Source: CAYRTD01 sp964426915
GTDB lineage: Bacteria > Bacteroidota > Bacteroidia > Bacteroidales > GCA-2748055
NCBI GenBank assembly: GCA_964426915.1
Contig: CAYRTD010000004.1
Span: forward strand, 1 to 64,000
Reading direction: 5' to 3'
DNA: 64,000 nt
Shown here: one piece after another, positions 18,095 through 25,793 of the stretch
Layout of the letters: every line of letters begins with the position of its first letter
How positions within the stretch are numbered: the first letter of the stretch is position 1
The notes under the pieces: model-generated
Databases searched by the model: none
The model's input: only the letters and a program-made list of their open reading frames with translations
Told to the model about the DNA's origin: nothing
Position numbers and translations under genes: made by a program

Positions 18095-18451
18095 TTATTC
18101 CTGCTCTCCTTCCGGAGGGGTGGATTGTTCTTCTGTTGATTCGGGCAGATTAATTCTGTTGTTTCCGGGTTGATTCAAAAGATTTTCATTAAACTCACCT
18201 TCTACTCTTGAACGTTCTTCCTCATTGCTCCGGGGTAGGGTAACAGTAGCCATAAGACTGAAAACCAGAAGTGCTGCTGCAAGTGTCCAGGTAGCTTTTT
18301 CAAGAAAATCGGCCGTTTTTCTCACGCCCATATATTGATTTGACGAGGCAAAGTTCGATGCAAGTCCTCCACCCTTCGAATTCTGCACCAAAACAATAAG
18401 GGTAAGCAGAATACAGACAATAATAATTAAAATAACAAAAAGAGTATGCAT
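18095..18451 (-). CDS. secG: Preprotein translocase subunit SecG
   Basis: 118 aa with two membrane helices (about 2-22 and 52-73) and the family motif VLVQNSKGGGLASNF between them. The acidic, Pro/Glu-rich C-terminal tail (about 75-118) is longer than in Proteobacteria. SecG assists SecYE/SecA protein export at the inner membrane. It is the last gene of the sigma-54 activator, lptE, hypothetical gene, secG run. Confidence 0.93.
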   Translation of the reverse strand: MHTLFVILIIIVCILLTLIVLVQNSKGGGLASNFASSNQYMGVRKTADFLEKATWTLAAALLVFSLMATVTLPRSNEEERSRVEGEFNENLLNQPGNNRINLPESTEEQSTPPEGEQE

Positions 18452-18459
18452 ATCGCTGA

Positions 18460-19176
18460 TTATTTATTACTTAATAGATTTTTTATTTTTTCAATTTGAG
18501 AGGCAAAGTAAACACTTTTTTCCGGATATTTCAAACTTAATTTCTCATAGGCAAAAATGGCCTTCGAGTACAGTCCTTGGCTTATGTAAATCCTTGCCAG
18601 CGAGTCGGTTATAAAGCTTTCGTTTTCTTCTACGCTATTCTTTGATATATCTCCTTCCAGCTGGCTTTTTTTGTCGGCAGGAATAGGTCCGGGATCTATT
18701 TCCAGAAACCTTTCAATTAAATGTTCTTTGGCCGTACTTTTTTCGTTCAGCTTATCAATCCATTTTGTGAATTCCGAATAGTTATCCTGTCTGTCATTTA
18801 TCTTTTTTTCCTGTGATCCGGTATCTCCTTCTTTATCTTTTTCTTCGCTATAGCTAAATTCGAGTAATTCTTTTTCATTATTTCCCCCGCCATCTGTAAG
18901 TATTTTTTCCTTCTCTACGGTATCTTCAGCCGGATCCATAATGAGTTTTTGCCACAGATCACTGTTAATTAGCCGAAATAATCTTTTCCGGTCATGCAGG
19001 TATATAATATGTTTTTTTAATTCTGTACTGAAATCCTCTGGTCTTTCTTTTTTATATTTTAAGAGCCATACAATATGGAGGAGTGAAAACCAGGGGTATT
19101 TACTGATAAGATCCTCCAGAGTTGCAAAGTCTATTCTGCCGGGATCCTGTAATATGTTTAGCTGTGTATTTTCCAT
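18460..19176 (-). CDS. Hypothetical protein with C-terminal TPR-like helices
   Basis: 238 aa, cytosolic. The N-terminal part (1-85) is helical and contains YPWFSLLHIVWLLKYK. The middle is highly charged and low-complexity. The C-terminal 45 residues (DSLARIYISQGLYSKAIFAYEKL) read as one or two TPR-type helices. It is placed between lptE (4 bases) and secG (8 bases), an arrangement I recall as recurrent in Bacteroidota, so a role in envelope assembly is possible but unproven. Confidence 0.7.
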   Translation of the reverse strand: MENTQLNILQDPGRIDFATLEDLISKYPWFSLLHIVWLLKYKKERPEDFSTELKKHIIYLHDRKRLFRLINSDLWQKLIMDPAEDTVEKEKILTDGGGNNEKELLEFSYSEEKDKEGDTGSQEKKINDRQDNYSEFTKWIDKLNEKSTAKEHLIERFLEIDPGPIPADKKSQLEGDISKNSVEENESFITDSLARIYISQGLYSKAIFAYEKLSLKYPEKSVYFASQIEKIKNLLSNK

Positions 19177-19180
19177 GATC

Positions 19181-19717
19181 CTACCAGTTTACGAAGGCTC
19201 TGTTAAAAATATCGTTCACAAGCTGATTAACAATTGACTCAATCAATTCTCCTTCAACATCGGCCAGAGCCTGTGAACTTGGGTATTCCTCATACCTGGA
19301 GAAACTGGTGTCAAAACTTTCATCAGGGTATAAAGAATTGGTGTATTTTACCTTTATGGTTATCGTTAGCCGGTTCAATGCTGCCACTTCATCGCCTGTG
19401 ATCGCTGTTGGTCTTGTTTCATAATTTGAAATTTCCCCTGAGAAATCCACATCTCCGAATCCGGTTACCAGCTCAAGCCTGGTTTGTCCCTCAATCCTGT
19501 CTCTGAGTGCATCGGTGAATACCTGGCTTAACTGGGCCTGAACTACCGGAGCCCGATTTTGGAAATACTGGACTGAAAAACTTTCTATTTCGGGTGCGAT
19601 GGAAGCTCCCTGGAATGAATAACTCACCTTACAGGAGGGAGATACAAATATAAATCCTGTTAGCATAATCATCAATAAAAACCCGGCTTTAGGGCTTGTC
19701 TCAGGAATCAATTTCAT
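19181..19717 (-). CDS. lptE: LptE-family LPS assembly lipoprotein
   Basis: 178 aa from ATG at 19717; the frame continues further but only in the overlap with the upstream gene. The signal sequence ends in a lipobox-like VSPSC, so the mature protein is a lipoprotein. The body contains YSFQGASIAPEIESFSVQYFQNRAP and matches the Bacteroidota LptE family, which plugs the LptD barrel and helps insert lipopolysaccharide in the outer membrane. It overlaps the sigma-54 activator gene by 17 bases and is part of the operon ending in secG. Confidence 0.85.
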   Translation of the reverse strand: MKLIPETSPKAGFLLMIMLTGFIFVSPSCKVSYSFQGASIAPEIESFSVQYFQNRAPVVQAQLSQVFTDALRDRIEGQTRLELVTGFGDVDFSGEISNYETRPTAITGDEVAALNRLTITIKVKYTNSLYPDESFDTSFSRYEEYPSSQALADVEGELIESIVNQLVNDIFNRAFVNW

Positions 19718-20948
19718 GTTCTTTGATTTTACGGTAAAGTGTCCGTTCTGAAATCCCAAGTTCCTTTGCTGCGTGTTTTCTTTTTCCATTGTGTTTTTCC
19801 AGTGCTTTCCTTATTAGTTCGATCTCTTTATCTTCAAGCGACAGTGATTCTTCAATTATTTCTTCCGTGTCGAGAATATCATCATCCGGTGGACGGTTAT
19901 ACTGATGCTTATGTAGGGGTTTTGAAGGCCTTGCAGGTTTATTGGTTTCTTCTTCATCTTCTTCATAAAGTTTTTCGATTAACCTGGCATTGTTTTTACG
20001 AATATCGGCATTGGAAGGCTCATCCTGCATCAATTCATGTACCAGTTTTTTGAGGTCATTCATGTCATTCTTCATGTCGAAAAGGATCTTGTACAATATT
20101 TCTCTTTCGGATGAAAATGTTTCCCTGTCGACCGAGCCTTTTATAAGTGCAGGAAGCTTAGAAGAGTGAAAATCAGGAAGATACTTAAGGAGTACATCAT
20201 GATCAATAGTCCTTTCCTGTTCTATGATCGATATCTGTTCTGCAAGATTTTTCAGCTGACGTACATTACCCGGCCATTCATAGTTTTCAAGAGTTTCTTT
20301 TGCATTCTCCGTAAGGTTTATCGAGGGCATACGATATCTTTCAGCAAAATCAGATGCGAATTTCCTGAAAAGAAGGCTTATATCCTTACCTCTTTTCCTG
20401 AGTGGCGGAATATTTATGGGAACTGTATTCAATCTGTAATAAAGATCTTCCCTGAATTTGTTGTTTCTGATAGCATCTGAAATAATAATGTTGGTTGCCG
20501 CGATCACACGTACATTGGTTTTCTGAACTTTTGATGATCCCACCCGCAAAAATTCGCCGCTTTCCAGTACCCGTAACAGACGGACTTGAGTTGATAGTGG
20601 TAATTCCGCTACTTCATCGAGAAAAATTGTTCCTCCGTCGGCTACTTCAAAATATCCCTTGCGGGAATCGTGTGCTCCTGTGTAGGCACCTTTTTCATGA
20701 CCAAATAATTCAGAATCAATGGTTCCATCGGGGATAGCACCACAATTCACTGCAATGTACTGGCCATGTTTTCTTGAGCTGAGGCTATGAATGATTTGTG
20801 GAAATACCTCTTTGCCAACTCCACTTTCACCTGTGATCAAGACTGACAGGTCTGTTGAAGCTACCTGTATGGCAATGTCAATTGCATGATTTAATCCGGG
20901 ATGGTTACCAATAATTCCGAATCTTTGTTTTATTTGTTGTACATTCAC
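19701..20948 (-). CDS. Sigma-54-dependent activator without receiver domain
   Basis: 415 aa. The AAA+ domain starts almost at the N-terminus, with Walker A GESGVGKE (about 40-47), the sigma-54 contact loop GAYTGA (Tyr for the usual Phe) and Walker B GTIFLDEVAELP. After a variable charged region (about 270-370), a Fis-type helix-turn-helix closes the protein (RKHAAKELGISERTLYRKIKEH). With no receiver, GAF or PAS domain, its control must be by expression or partner binding. It heads the lptE-secG operon. The start is GTG because no ATG is available before the AAA+ core. Confidence 0.9.
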   Translation of the reverse strand: MNVQQIKQRFGIIGNHPGLNHAIDIAIQVASTDLSVLITGESGVGKEVFPQIIHSLSSRKHGQYIAVNCGAIPDGTIDSELFGHEKGAYTGAHDSRKGYFEVADGGTIFLDEVAELPLSTQVRLLRVLESGEFLRVGSSKVQKTNVRVIAATNIIISDAIRNNKFREDLYYRLNTVPINIPPLRKRGKDISLLFRKFASDFAERYRMPSINLTENAKETLENYEWPGNVRQLKNLAEQISIIEQERTIDHDVLLKYLPDFHSSKLPALIKGSVDRETFSSEREILYKILFDMKNDMNDLKKLVHELMQDEPSNADIRKNNARLIEKLYEEDEEETNKPARPSKPLHKHQYNRPPDDDILDTEEIIEESLSLEDKEIELIRKALEKHNGKRKHAAKELGISERTLYRKIKEHEIDS

Positions 20949-21187
20949 GTGAATACAATATTTTAGTTTACCGGATGATGACTATTCATCAGGAAATGAT
21001 AATTTTTATGAACCCTCAACAGATTTTTTCCCTGATAAGCCAGGGTAATCTGTCAGAAAAATTTCTGGAATATCACATCCGGAATCATTTACTGACAAAA
21101 TATCCTTTTATTATGACAAAATTACAACATAAAAAGTTTTTTACTAATATTGATGGAAAATAAAAACGAAAAATAGTAATTTTCAGT

Positions 21188-21940
21188 ATGGAAATTTTAG
21201 GTATAATACCTGCAAGATATAATTCTACACGATTTCCCGGTAAACCTTTGGCAATGATAGGTAACCTGAGTATGATACAGAGAGTATATGAACAAGGGCA
21301 GCAGGCAGTGGACGACATATATGTTGCTACTGATGATCAAAGGATTTTTAACCATGTGAAGGATTTTGGGGGAAATGTGGTAATGACTTCAACCATGCAC
21401 CAAAGCGGGACGGACAGATGCCGGGAGGCTATGGATTCTATTATGGCGGGAACTTTAACAGAGCCTGATATTGTAATAAACATACAGGGGGACGAACCCT
21501 TTATAAAAGCTGAACAGATAACTTCTTTGATTTCCTGTTTCGATGATCCGGAGACAGATATTGCGACTCTCATCAAAAAAGCCAGAAGTTCACAGGAGGT
21601 TTTTGATGAAAACAGACCAAAAGTAGTATTCGACAACAAGCATTTTGCACTTTATTTCAGTCGCTCACCAATTCCATTTATGCGAGGACTTAAAAATGAA
21701 CAATGGACCGGCATGCATGATTTTTACCGGCATATAGGAATTTATGCATACCGGAGGGATGTTCTCAGGAGAATTACGGATCTGGGTATTTCTGAACTGG
21801 AGACTGCCGAGTCGCTGGAGCAACTCAGATGGCTGCAGAATGGTTTCAGGATCAAACTTGCCAAAACCCTTACCGAATCTTTAGGGATTGATACACCTGC
21901 AGATCTGAATCTGGCTCTAAAGTTTTTAGAGAATGAATAA
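21188..21940 (+). CDS. kdsB: CMP-KDO synthetase KdsB
   Basis: 250 aa, normal length. The N-terminal nucleotide-binding motif is IIPARYNSTRFPGKPL, followed by SGTDRCREA and INIQGDEPFI, all diagnostic. It couples CTP and 3-deoxy-D-manno-octulosonate to CMP-KDO for the lipid A-core of lipopolysaccharide. It is transcribed divergently from the sigma-54 activator/lptE operon, giving an LPS-related neighbourhood, and ends 18 bases before the convergent ABC permease gene. Confidence 0.96.
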   Translation: MEILGIIPARYNSTRFPGKPLAMIGNLSMIQRVYEQGQQAVDDIYVATDDQRIFNHVKDFGGNVVMTSTMHQSGTDRCREAMDSIMAGTLTEPDIVINIQGDEPFIKAEQITSLISCFDDPETDIATLIKKARSSQEVFDENRPKVVFDNKHFALYFSRSPIPFMRGLKNEQWTGMHDFYRHIGIYAYRRDVLRRITDLGISELETAESLEQLRWLQNGFRIKLAKTLTESLGIDTPADLNLALKFLENE

Positions 21941-21958
21941 AGTGGCATAATGCCTCTC

Positions 21959-24388
21959 TTACTCATGTCTCAGTGAACGGGCGGGGTTAGCGCTCGCAGC
22001 CCTGTATGCCTGAATGCTTACTGTAACAAAGGCTATAAGGAAGGCTACCCCTGCCGATACCAGGAAAAACCATAATTCCAGCTGTGTCCTGTAAGGAAAA
22101 TCCTGCAACCAGTTGCTCATTATTTTGTATGCAATTATCCAGGCAAGCAAGGTTGATATTAGCATGAGAACAGAGATGTTTTTAATTATTAACAGGATGA
22201 TATTGGTTGCTCTTGCACCCATGACTCTTCTGATTCCTATCTCCCGGGTTTTCTTTTCTGTTGTAAAAAGTGTAAGTCCGAATAATCCAAGACTTGCGAT
22301 CAGAATGGCAAGTATTGAGAAGGTAAGGGAAATCCTGGCTGTTCTTTTTTCCTCATGGTAAAGGCTTTCAAGTTTATCATCCAGAAAAAAGTGAAGAAAG
22401 GGTTCATCGGGAAGGAACCCCTGCCATGTTTTTTCAATCTGTTTAACAGTGTGCCTGTAGCCTTTAGGGTTGCCATCCAATTGTATTGAAATATATCCAC
22501 CCCAGTCCCACCATTCTTTTTTAAGAAAAAAAACTCCCGGCCTAATGGTGTTTCTTAATGAAGCCATATGGAAATCTTTTACCACTCCTACCACTCTGTA
22601 TTCCTCAGGTGCTTCTTCTCCAGGCATTAAAAGAACCGTATTCAGAGGGTCTTCAATATTATAATCCCTCACCGCTGTTTCGTTGATGACTGCTGCCGTT
22701 GAGTCGGAAGAGAACTCTTCATTCAGGAAGCGGCCTTCCTTTAATTGTATATCATAGGTTTCCAGGTAATCATAATCCGTCCAGTTTGTAATCATCAGAT
22801 ATGTTTTCGCACGATCCCTTCCTTTGATCTGATAACTATTGTTATTATTTACATAGCCTGGATAAGCCGTGGAGTTGGTAGCGATTTCGACACCAGGTAT
22901 CTTCTCAATCTCCTGGATGAAGGTCTGTATTTTATCATTCAGTGGCCAAACCCTGTCAAGCACCAGATGCTGGTCTTTGGAGAATCCCATATCTTTATTC
23001 ATCATGAAATTCAACTGGTTGTAAACTACTATTGTGCCAAATATTATGATTATGGAGATAGTAAATTGTAGTACAACCAGAATATTTCTTAGTCTTCCTC
23101 CTTTCACGCCTCTTGTAAGATTCCCTTTTAAAACTTCAACGGGTTTAAAAGCTGAAAGGACAAAAGAAGGATAACTACCACTCAGTAATCCCACTAAAAG
23201 GGCAATTCCTAAGAGGCCTGGTATGGTGTACCATTCCGAAAAGTAATCGATACTGAGATTGAGACCGATCAATTCATTGAAATAGGGCAAGAGTAATTCC
23301 ACCAGGATAAGTGCAAAAATCAGTGATAAGAGACTTAGCATGATGGACTCCCATAAAAATTGATTTACAAGTTGTTTTTTTGAAGAACCCACAACCTTTC
23401 TCATACCCACTTCTTTTGCTCTGTTTGCCGAACGGGCCGTGGAAAGGTTCATAAAATTTATTGAGGCTATAACCAGGATAAGGATAGCAATAAAGCTGAA
23501 GATAAGGAGATATTTTTTATCATGAGTAGATTTAAAACCACCTGAGATATCATTATTTAAATGAATTTCGACAAGCTCCTGAAGTTTTATACCATACTCA
23601 TTCCCTTTTTTTATAAAATCCTCCGCATTTATCCCCAGAACTGCCAAAAGATCAGATTCAATATATTTTAGGCTGACATCCTGCATTTTTTGTTCTACCT
23701 GCTGTTTGTCGGATCCCTCTTTCAGGAGAAGGTAAGTAAAAAGGTTATTACTGAGCCAGAATGTATTGTTGCTTTCCTCAAGGCTATGATAGGAGCCTAT
23801 GGCATTAAAGAGAAAGTGTGTATTTTGCGGCAGGTTTTCAATTACTCCGGTAATCCGGTATATATTTGTATCTGCATTTATTGCAACAACTTCATTCACT
23901 GGATTTTCATTTCCGAAGATCCTGGATGAGAGGCTTTGGGTGATCACCATGGTATTTGGCTCGGTAAGAGCTTTTGCCGGATCACCATATATCATGTTAA
24001 GATCGAAAATACTGAAAATGGAGGAATCTGCATATATAAATTTATCTTCAATTAGCTTTTTCTCTTTGTATTTTATTACTCTCTGATCAGTTTTCTTTAA
24101 ACGGCAAAAATCAGTTACTTCCGGTATTTCTTCCCTGAATGCAGGCCCAGTGGGTACAGCTGTGTATGCACTGTTAAGTTCAGCACCCTCCATCTTTCCC
24201 TGGATGTTGAGCCTGTAGATGCGGTCGGATTTCTCATGGTATTTGTCATAACTTAATTCGCTGGTAATGAATAGCATGATAAATACAGAACTGGCTATGC
24301 CAATAGATAACCCAAATATATTAATAAAGGCGTATATTCTGTTTTTAGAAATATTCCGGAATGTGGTCAGTATAAAATTTTTCAACAT
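21959..24388 (-). CDS. MacB/FtsX-type ABC transporter permease
   Basis: 809 aa. An N-terminal helix (about 20-42), a MacB-like periplasmic core domain and FtsX domain (helices about 290-440), then a second core domain and second FtsX domain (helices about 690-800) form the duplicated Bacteroidota layout. The motif NRAKEVGMRKVVGSSKKQLV and its C-terminal repeat KTREIGIRRVMGARATNI confirm the duplication. Such permeases work by mechanotransmission in export of peptides, drugs or lipoproteins. No ATPase gene is adjacent, so the partner is elsewhere. Confidence 0.9.
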   Translation of the reverse strand: MLKNFILTTFRNISKNRIYAFINIFGLSIGIASSVFIMLFITSELSYDKYHEKSDRIYRLNIQGKMEGAELNSAYTAVPTGPAFREEIPEVTDFCRLKKTDQRVIKYKEKKLIEDKFIYADSSIFSIFDLNMIYGDPAKALTEPNTMVITQSLSSRIFGNENPVNEVVAINADTNIYRITGVIENLPQNTHFLFNAIGSYHSLEESNNTFWLSNNLFTYLLLKEGSDKQQVEQKMQDVSLKYIESDLLAVLGINAEDFIKKGNEYGIKLQELVEIHLNNDISGGFKSTHDKKYLLIFSFIAILILVIASINFMNLSTARSANRAKEVGMRKVVGSSKKQLVNQFLWESIMLSLLSLIFALILVELLLPYFNELIGLNLSIDYFSEWYTIPGLLGIALLVGLLSGSYPSFVLSAFKPVEVLKGNLTRGVKGGRLRNILVVLQFTISIIIIFGTIVVYNQLNFMMNKDMGFSKDQHLVLDRVWPLNDKIQTFIQEIEKIPGVEIATNSTAYPGYVNNNNSYQIKGRDRAKTYLMITNWTDYDYLETYDIQLKEGRFLNEEFSSDSTAAVINETAVRDYNIEDPLNTVLLMPGEEAPEEYRVVGVVKDFHMASLRNTIRPGVFFLKKEWWDWGGYISIQLDGNPKGYRHTVKQIEKTWQGFLPDEPFLHFFLDDKLESLYHEEKRTARISLTFSILAILIASLGLFGLTLFTTEKKTREIGIRRVMGARATNIILLIIKNISVLMLISTLLAWIIAYKIMSNWLQDFPYRTQLELWFFLVSAGVAFLIAFVTVSIQAYRAASANPARSLRHE

Positions 24389-24570
24389 GATTTATCATCC
24401 TTATTTTTCATTGAAAAATGTATCAACATTTATACCATTAGAGGTAAACGTCAGGTAGTCAGATAGTAATAAAAATCCCGCATTACAGACTATTGATCTG
24501 AAAATGTTCTAAATAGAACAGAGGTGTACGATTTCGGATACGGGGGGGGTATAACTGGCACAAAGTGTAA

Positions 24571-24598
24571 AGATATCGGACATTATGGACAGACACTA
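24571..24598 (+). repeat. Solo right end of the TAGTGTC repeat family
   Basis: All 28 bases are identical to the right end of the copy at 30791-30818 (core CATTATGGACAGACACTA). The last three bases form, on the minus strand, the TAG stop codon of the ATPase-fold gene. No left end lies nearby. Confidence 0.8.
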
Positions 24599-25108
24599 AT
24601 TGAAACGAACTTCCAGATAGAAGGAAGAAAAAATATCATTAATCTTTACAAATGAGTATTTCAGCGGTTTGCCGGATATTTTCGCAATTTCTATTATACC
24701 GAGACCCGCTCCCCCTTTGCTTGAAAATTTGCCATCACAGATTCTTTCCCTGTATAAGAGTTTTAACTCATCCACATTTTTAGAGTTCACGAGATCAAGT
24801 CTTGCCTTCAGTTCGGGTACATGGTTGTTCCTTATTGGATTGGAACTTCGTATAAAATAGCTTGTCTCGTTCTGTACAATTTTGAACCAGGGTATATAGT
24901 TCTGAACGATAAACTGATTATCATGATACTGGTCGCTGTATTTATATATGTTTTCAAGAACTTCGATCATGATCGATAGGATCTTTTTATAAGCTCCGAG
25001 GTTCAGACCATTTCTTCTCATTTTATGCTTAAGCATTGTGAGAAGCCGACCTACAGTGCTGAAGGTGAGGTGCCCGGTATATTCAATTATTGTTTTTTCG
25101 TCAGCCAT
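24596..25108 (-). CDS. SiaB-like (DUF6272) ATPase-fold protein
   Basis: 170 aa from ATG at 25108; a TTG at 25123 is less likely. The N-box-like MIEVLENIYKYSD and the glycine-rich KGGAGLGIIEIAKISG show a degenerate GHKL/histidine-kinase ATPase fold of the SiaB/DUF6272 group. In Pseudomonas SiaB is a kinase acting on an anti-sigma-antagonist-type partner opposite a PP2C phosphatase. No such partner is encoded here, so this is an orphan. The C-terminus ends at a TAG supplied by a repeat end. Confidence 0.75.
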   Translation of the reverse strand: MADEKTIIEYTGHLTFSTVGRLLTMLKHKMRRNGLNLGAYKKILSIMIEVLENIYKYSDQYHDNQFIVQNYIPWFKIVQNETSYFIRSSNPIRNNHVPELKARLDLVNSKNVDELKLLYRERICDGKFSSKGGAGLGIIEIAKISGKPLKYSFVKINDIFSSFYLEVRFN

Positions 25109-25169
25109 AAAAAAGCGTAACAACTATTCAGTAGAAAAGATGGCCTATAAGCCTATAAACTGCGTTAAC

Positions 25170-25649
25170 TCAGTTTTCATTGTTTAATTTATAGCCTGAG
25201 TCCTCAGGAAGGTTTTTGCCTTTTCCTGCCTCAACCGCCAGCCTGTCGCACCTCTCATTTTCAGCTATATTCGCATGTCCCTTTATCCATTTAATATTTA
25301 CGTGATGTTTGCGATAAAGTTCTAAAAACTTTTTCCACAGGTCGGGATTTTTCCTGTTTTTGAAACCCTTTTTTTCCCAGGTATAAAGCCATCCTTTGTT
25401 GATGGCGTCTGCCACATATCTGGAATCAGTATATATCTTCACACGGGCTTTTTCCCATTTAATGGCTTCGAGTCCTCTTATCACAGCCATTAATTCCATC
25501 CTGTTGTTTGTAGTACATTTGAAACCTTCCGCTATTTCTTTTCTGAGCCTGCCCACCTTAAGTACCACACCAAAACCTCCGGGTCCTGGGTTGCCACTGG
25601 CAGCCCCGTCGGTATACATAATAATAACTGGTTTCTTATTATCGTTCAT
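25170..25649 (-). CDS. rnhA: Ribonuclease HI
   Basis: 159 aa. The catalytic acids are visible as Asp14 (YTDGAASGNPGPGG), Glu52 (NNRMELMAV), Asp75 (YTDSRYVADAI) and Asp135, with His125 in GHANIAENERCD. It cleaves the RNA strand of RNA-DNA hybrids in the cytosol. It starts with ATG. Confidence 0.95.
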   Translation of the reverse strand: MNDNKKPVIIMYTDGAASGNPGPGGFGVVLKVGRLRKEIAEGFKCTTNNRMELMAVIRGLEAIKWEKARVKIYTDSRYVADAINKGWLYTWEKKGFKNRKNPDLWKKFLELYRKHHVNIKWIKGHANIAENERCDRLAVEAGKGKNLPEDSGYKLNNEN

Positions 25650-25662
25650 AGAATCGGAATGG

Positions 25663-25735
25663 TAAAAAAAATTGTGACCCCTGACTATTTATTTGGCAAT
25701 GCGAACTGAGCAAGGCTAATAGTCAGGGATCACAA
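25663..25735 (-). terminator. Long-stem terminator after the S46 peptidase gene
   Basis: 25672-25689 (TTGTGACCCCTGACTATT) pairs with 25718-25735 over 18 bp with one mismatch, around a 28-base loop. The A-run at 25663-25671 makes a T-run on the minus strand, directly before the RNase HI start. It separates the two genes. Confidence 0.8.
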
Positions 25736-25793
25736 AAATTCCACTCTAATATAGCTAAAATATTTTATACTTTAAATATGAGGATTATTAGTA

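Noticed and set aside
20975..21163. 62-residue plus-strand frame before kdsB
   Set aside because: It has no recognisable family and lies in AT-rich spacer with random-looking codon use; kept as non-coding.
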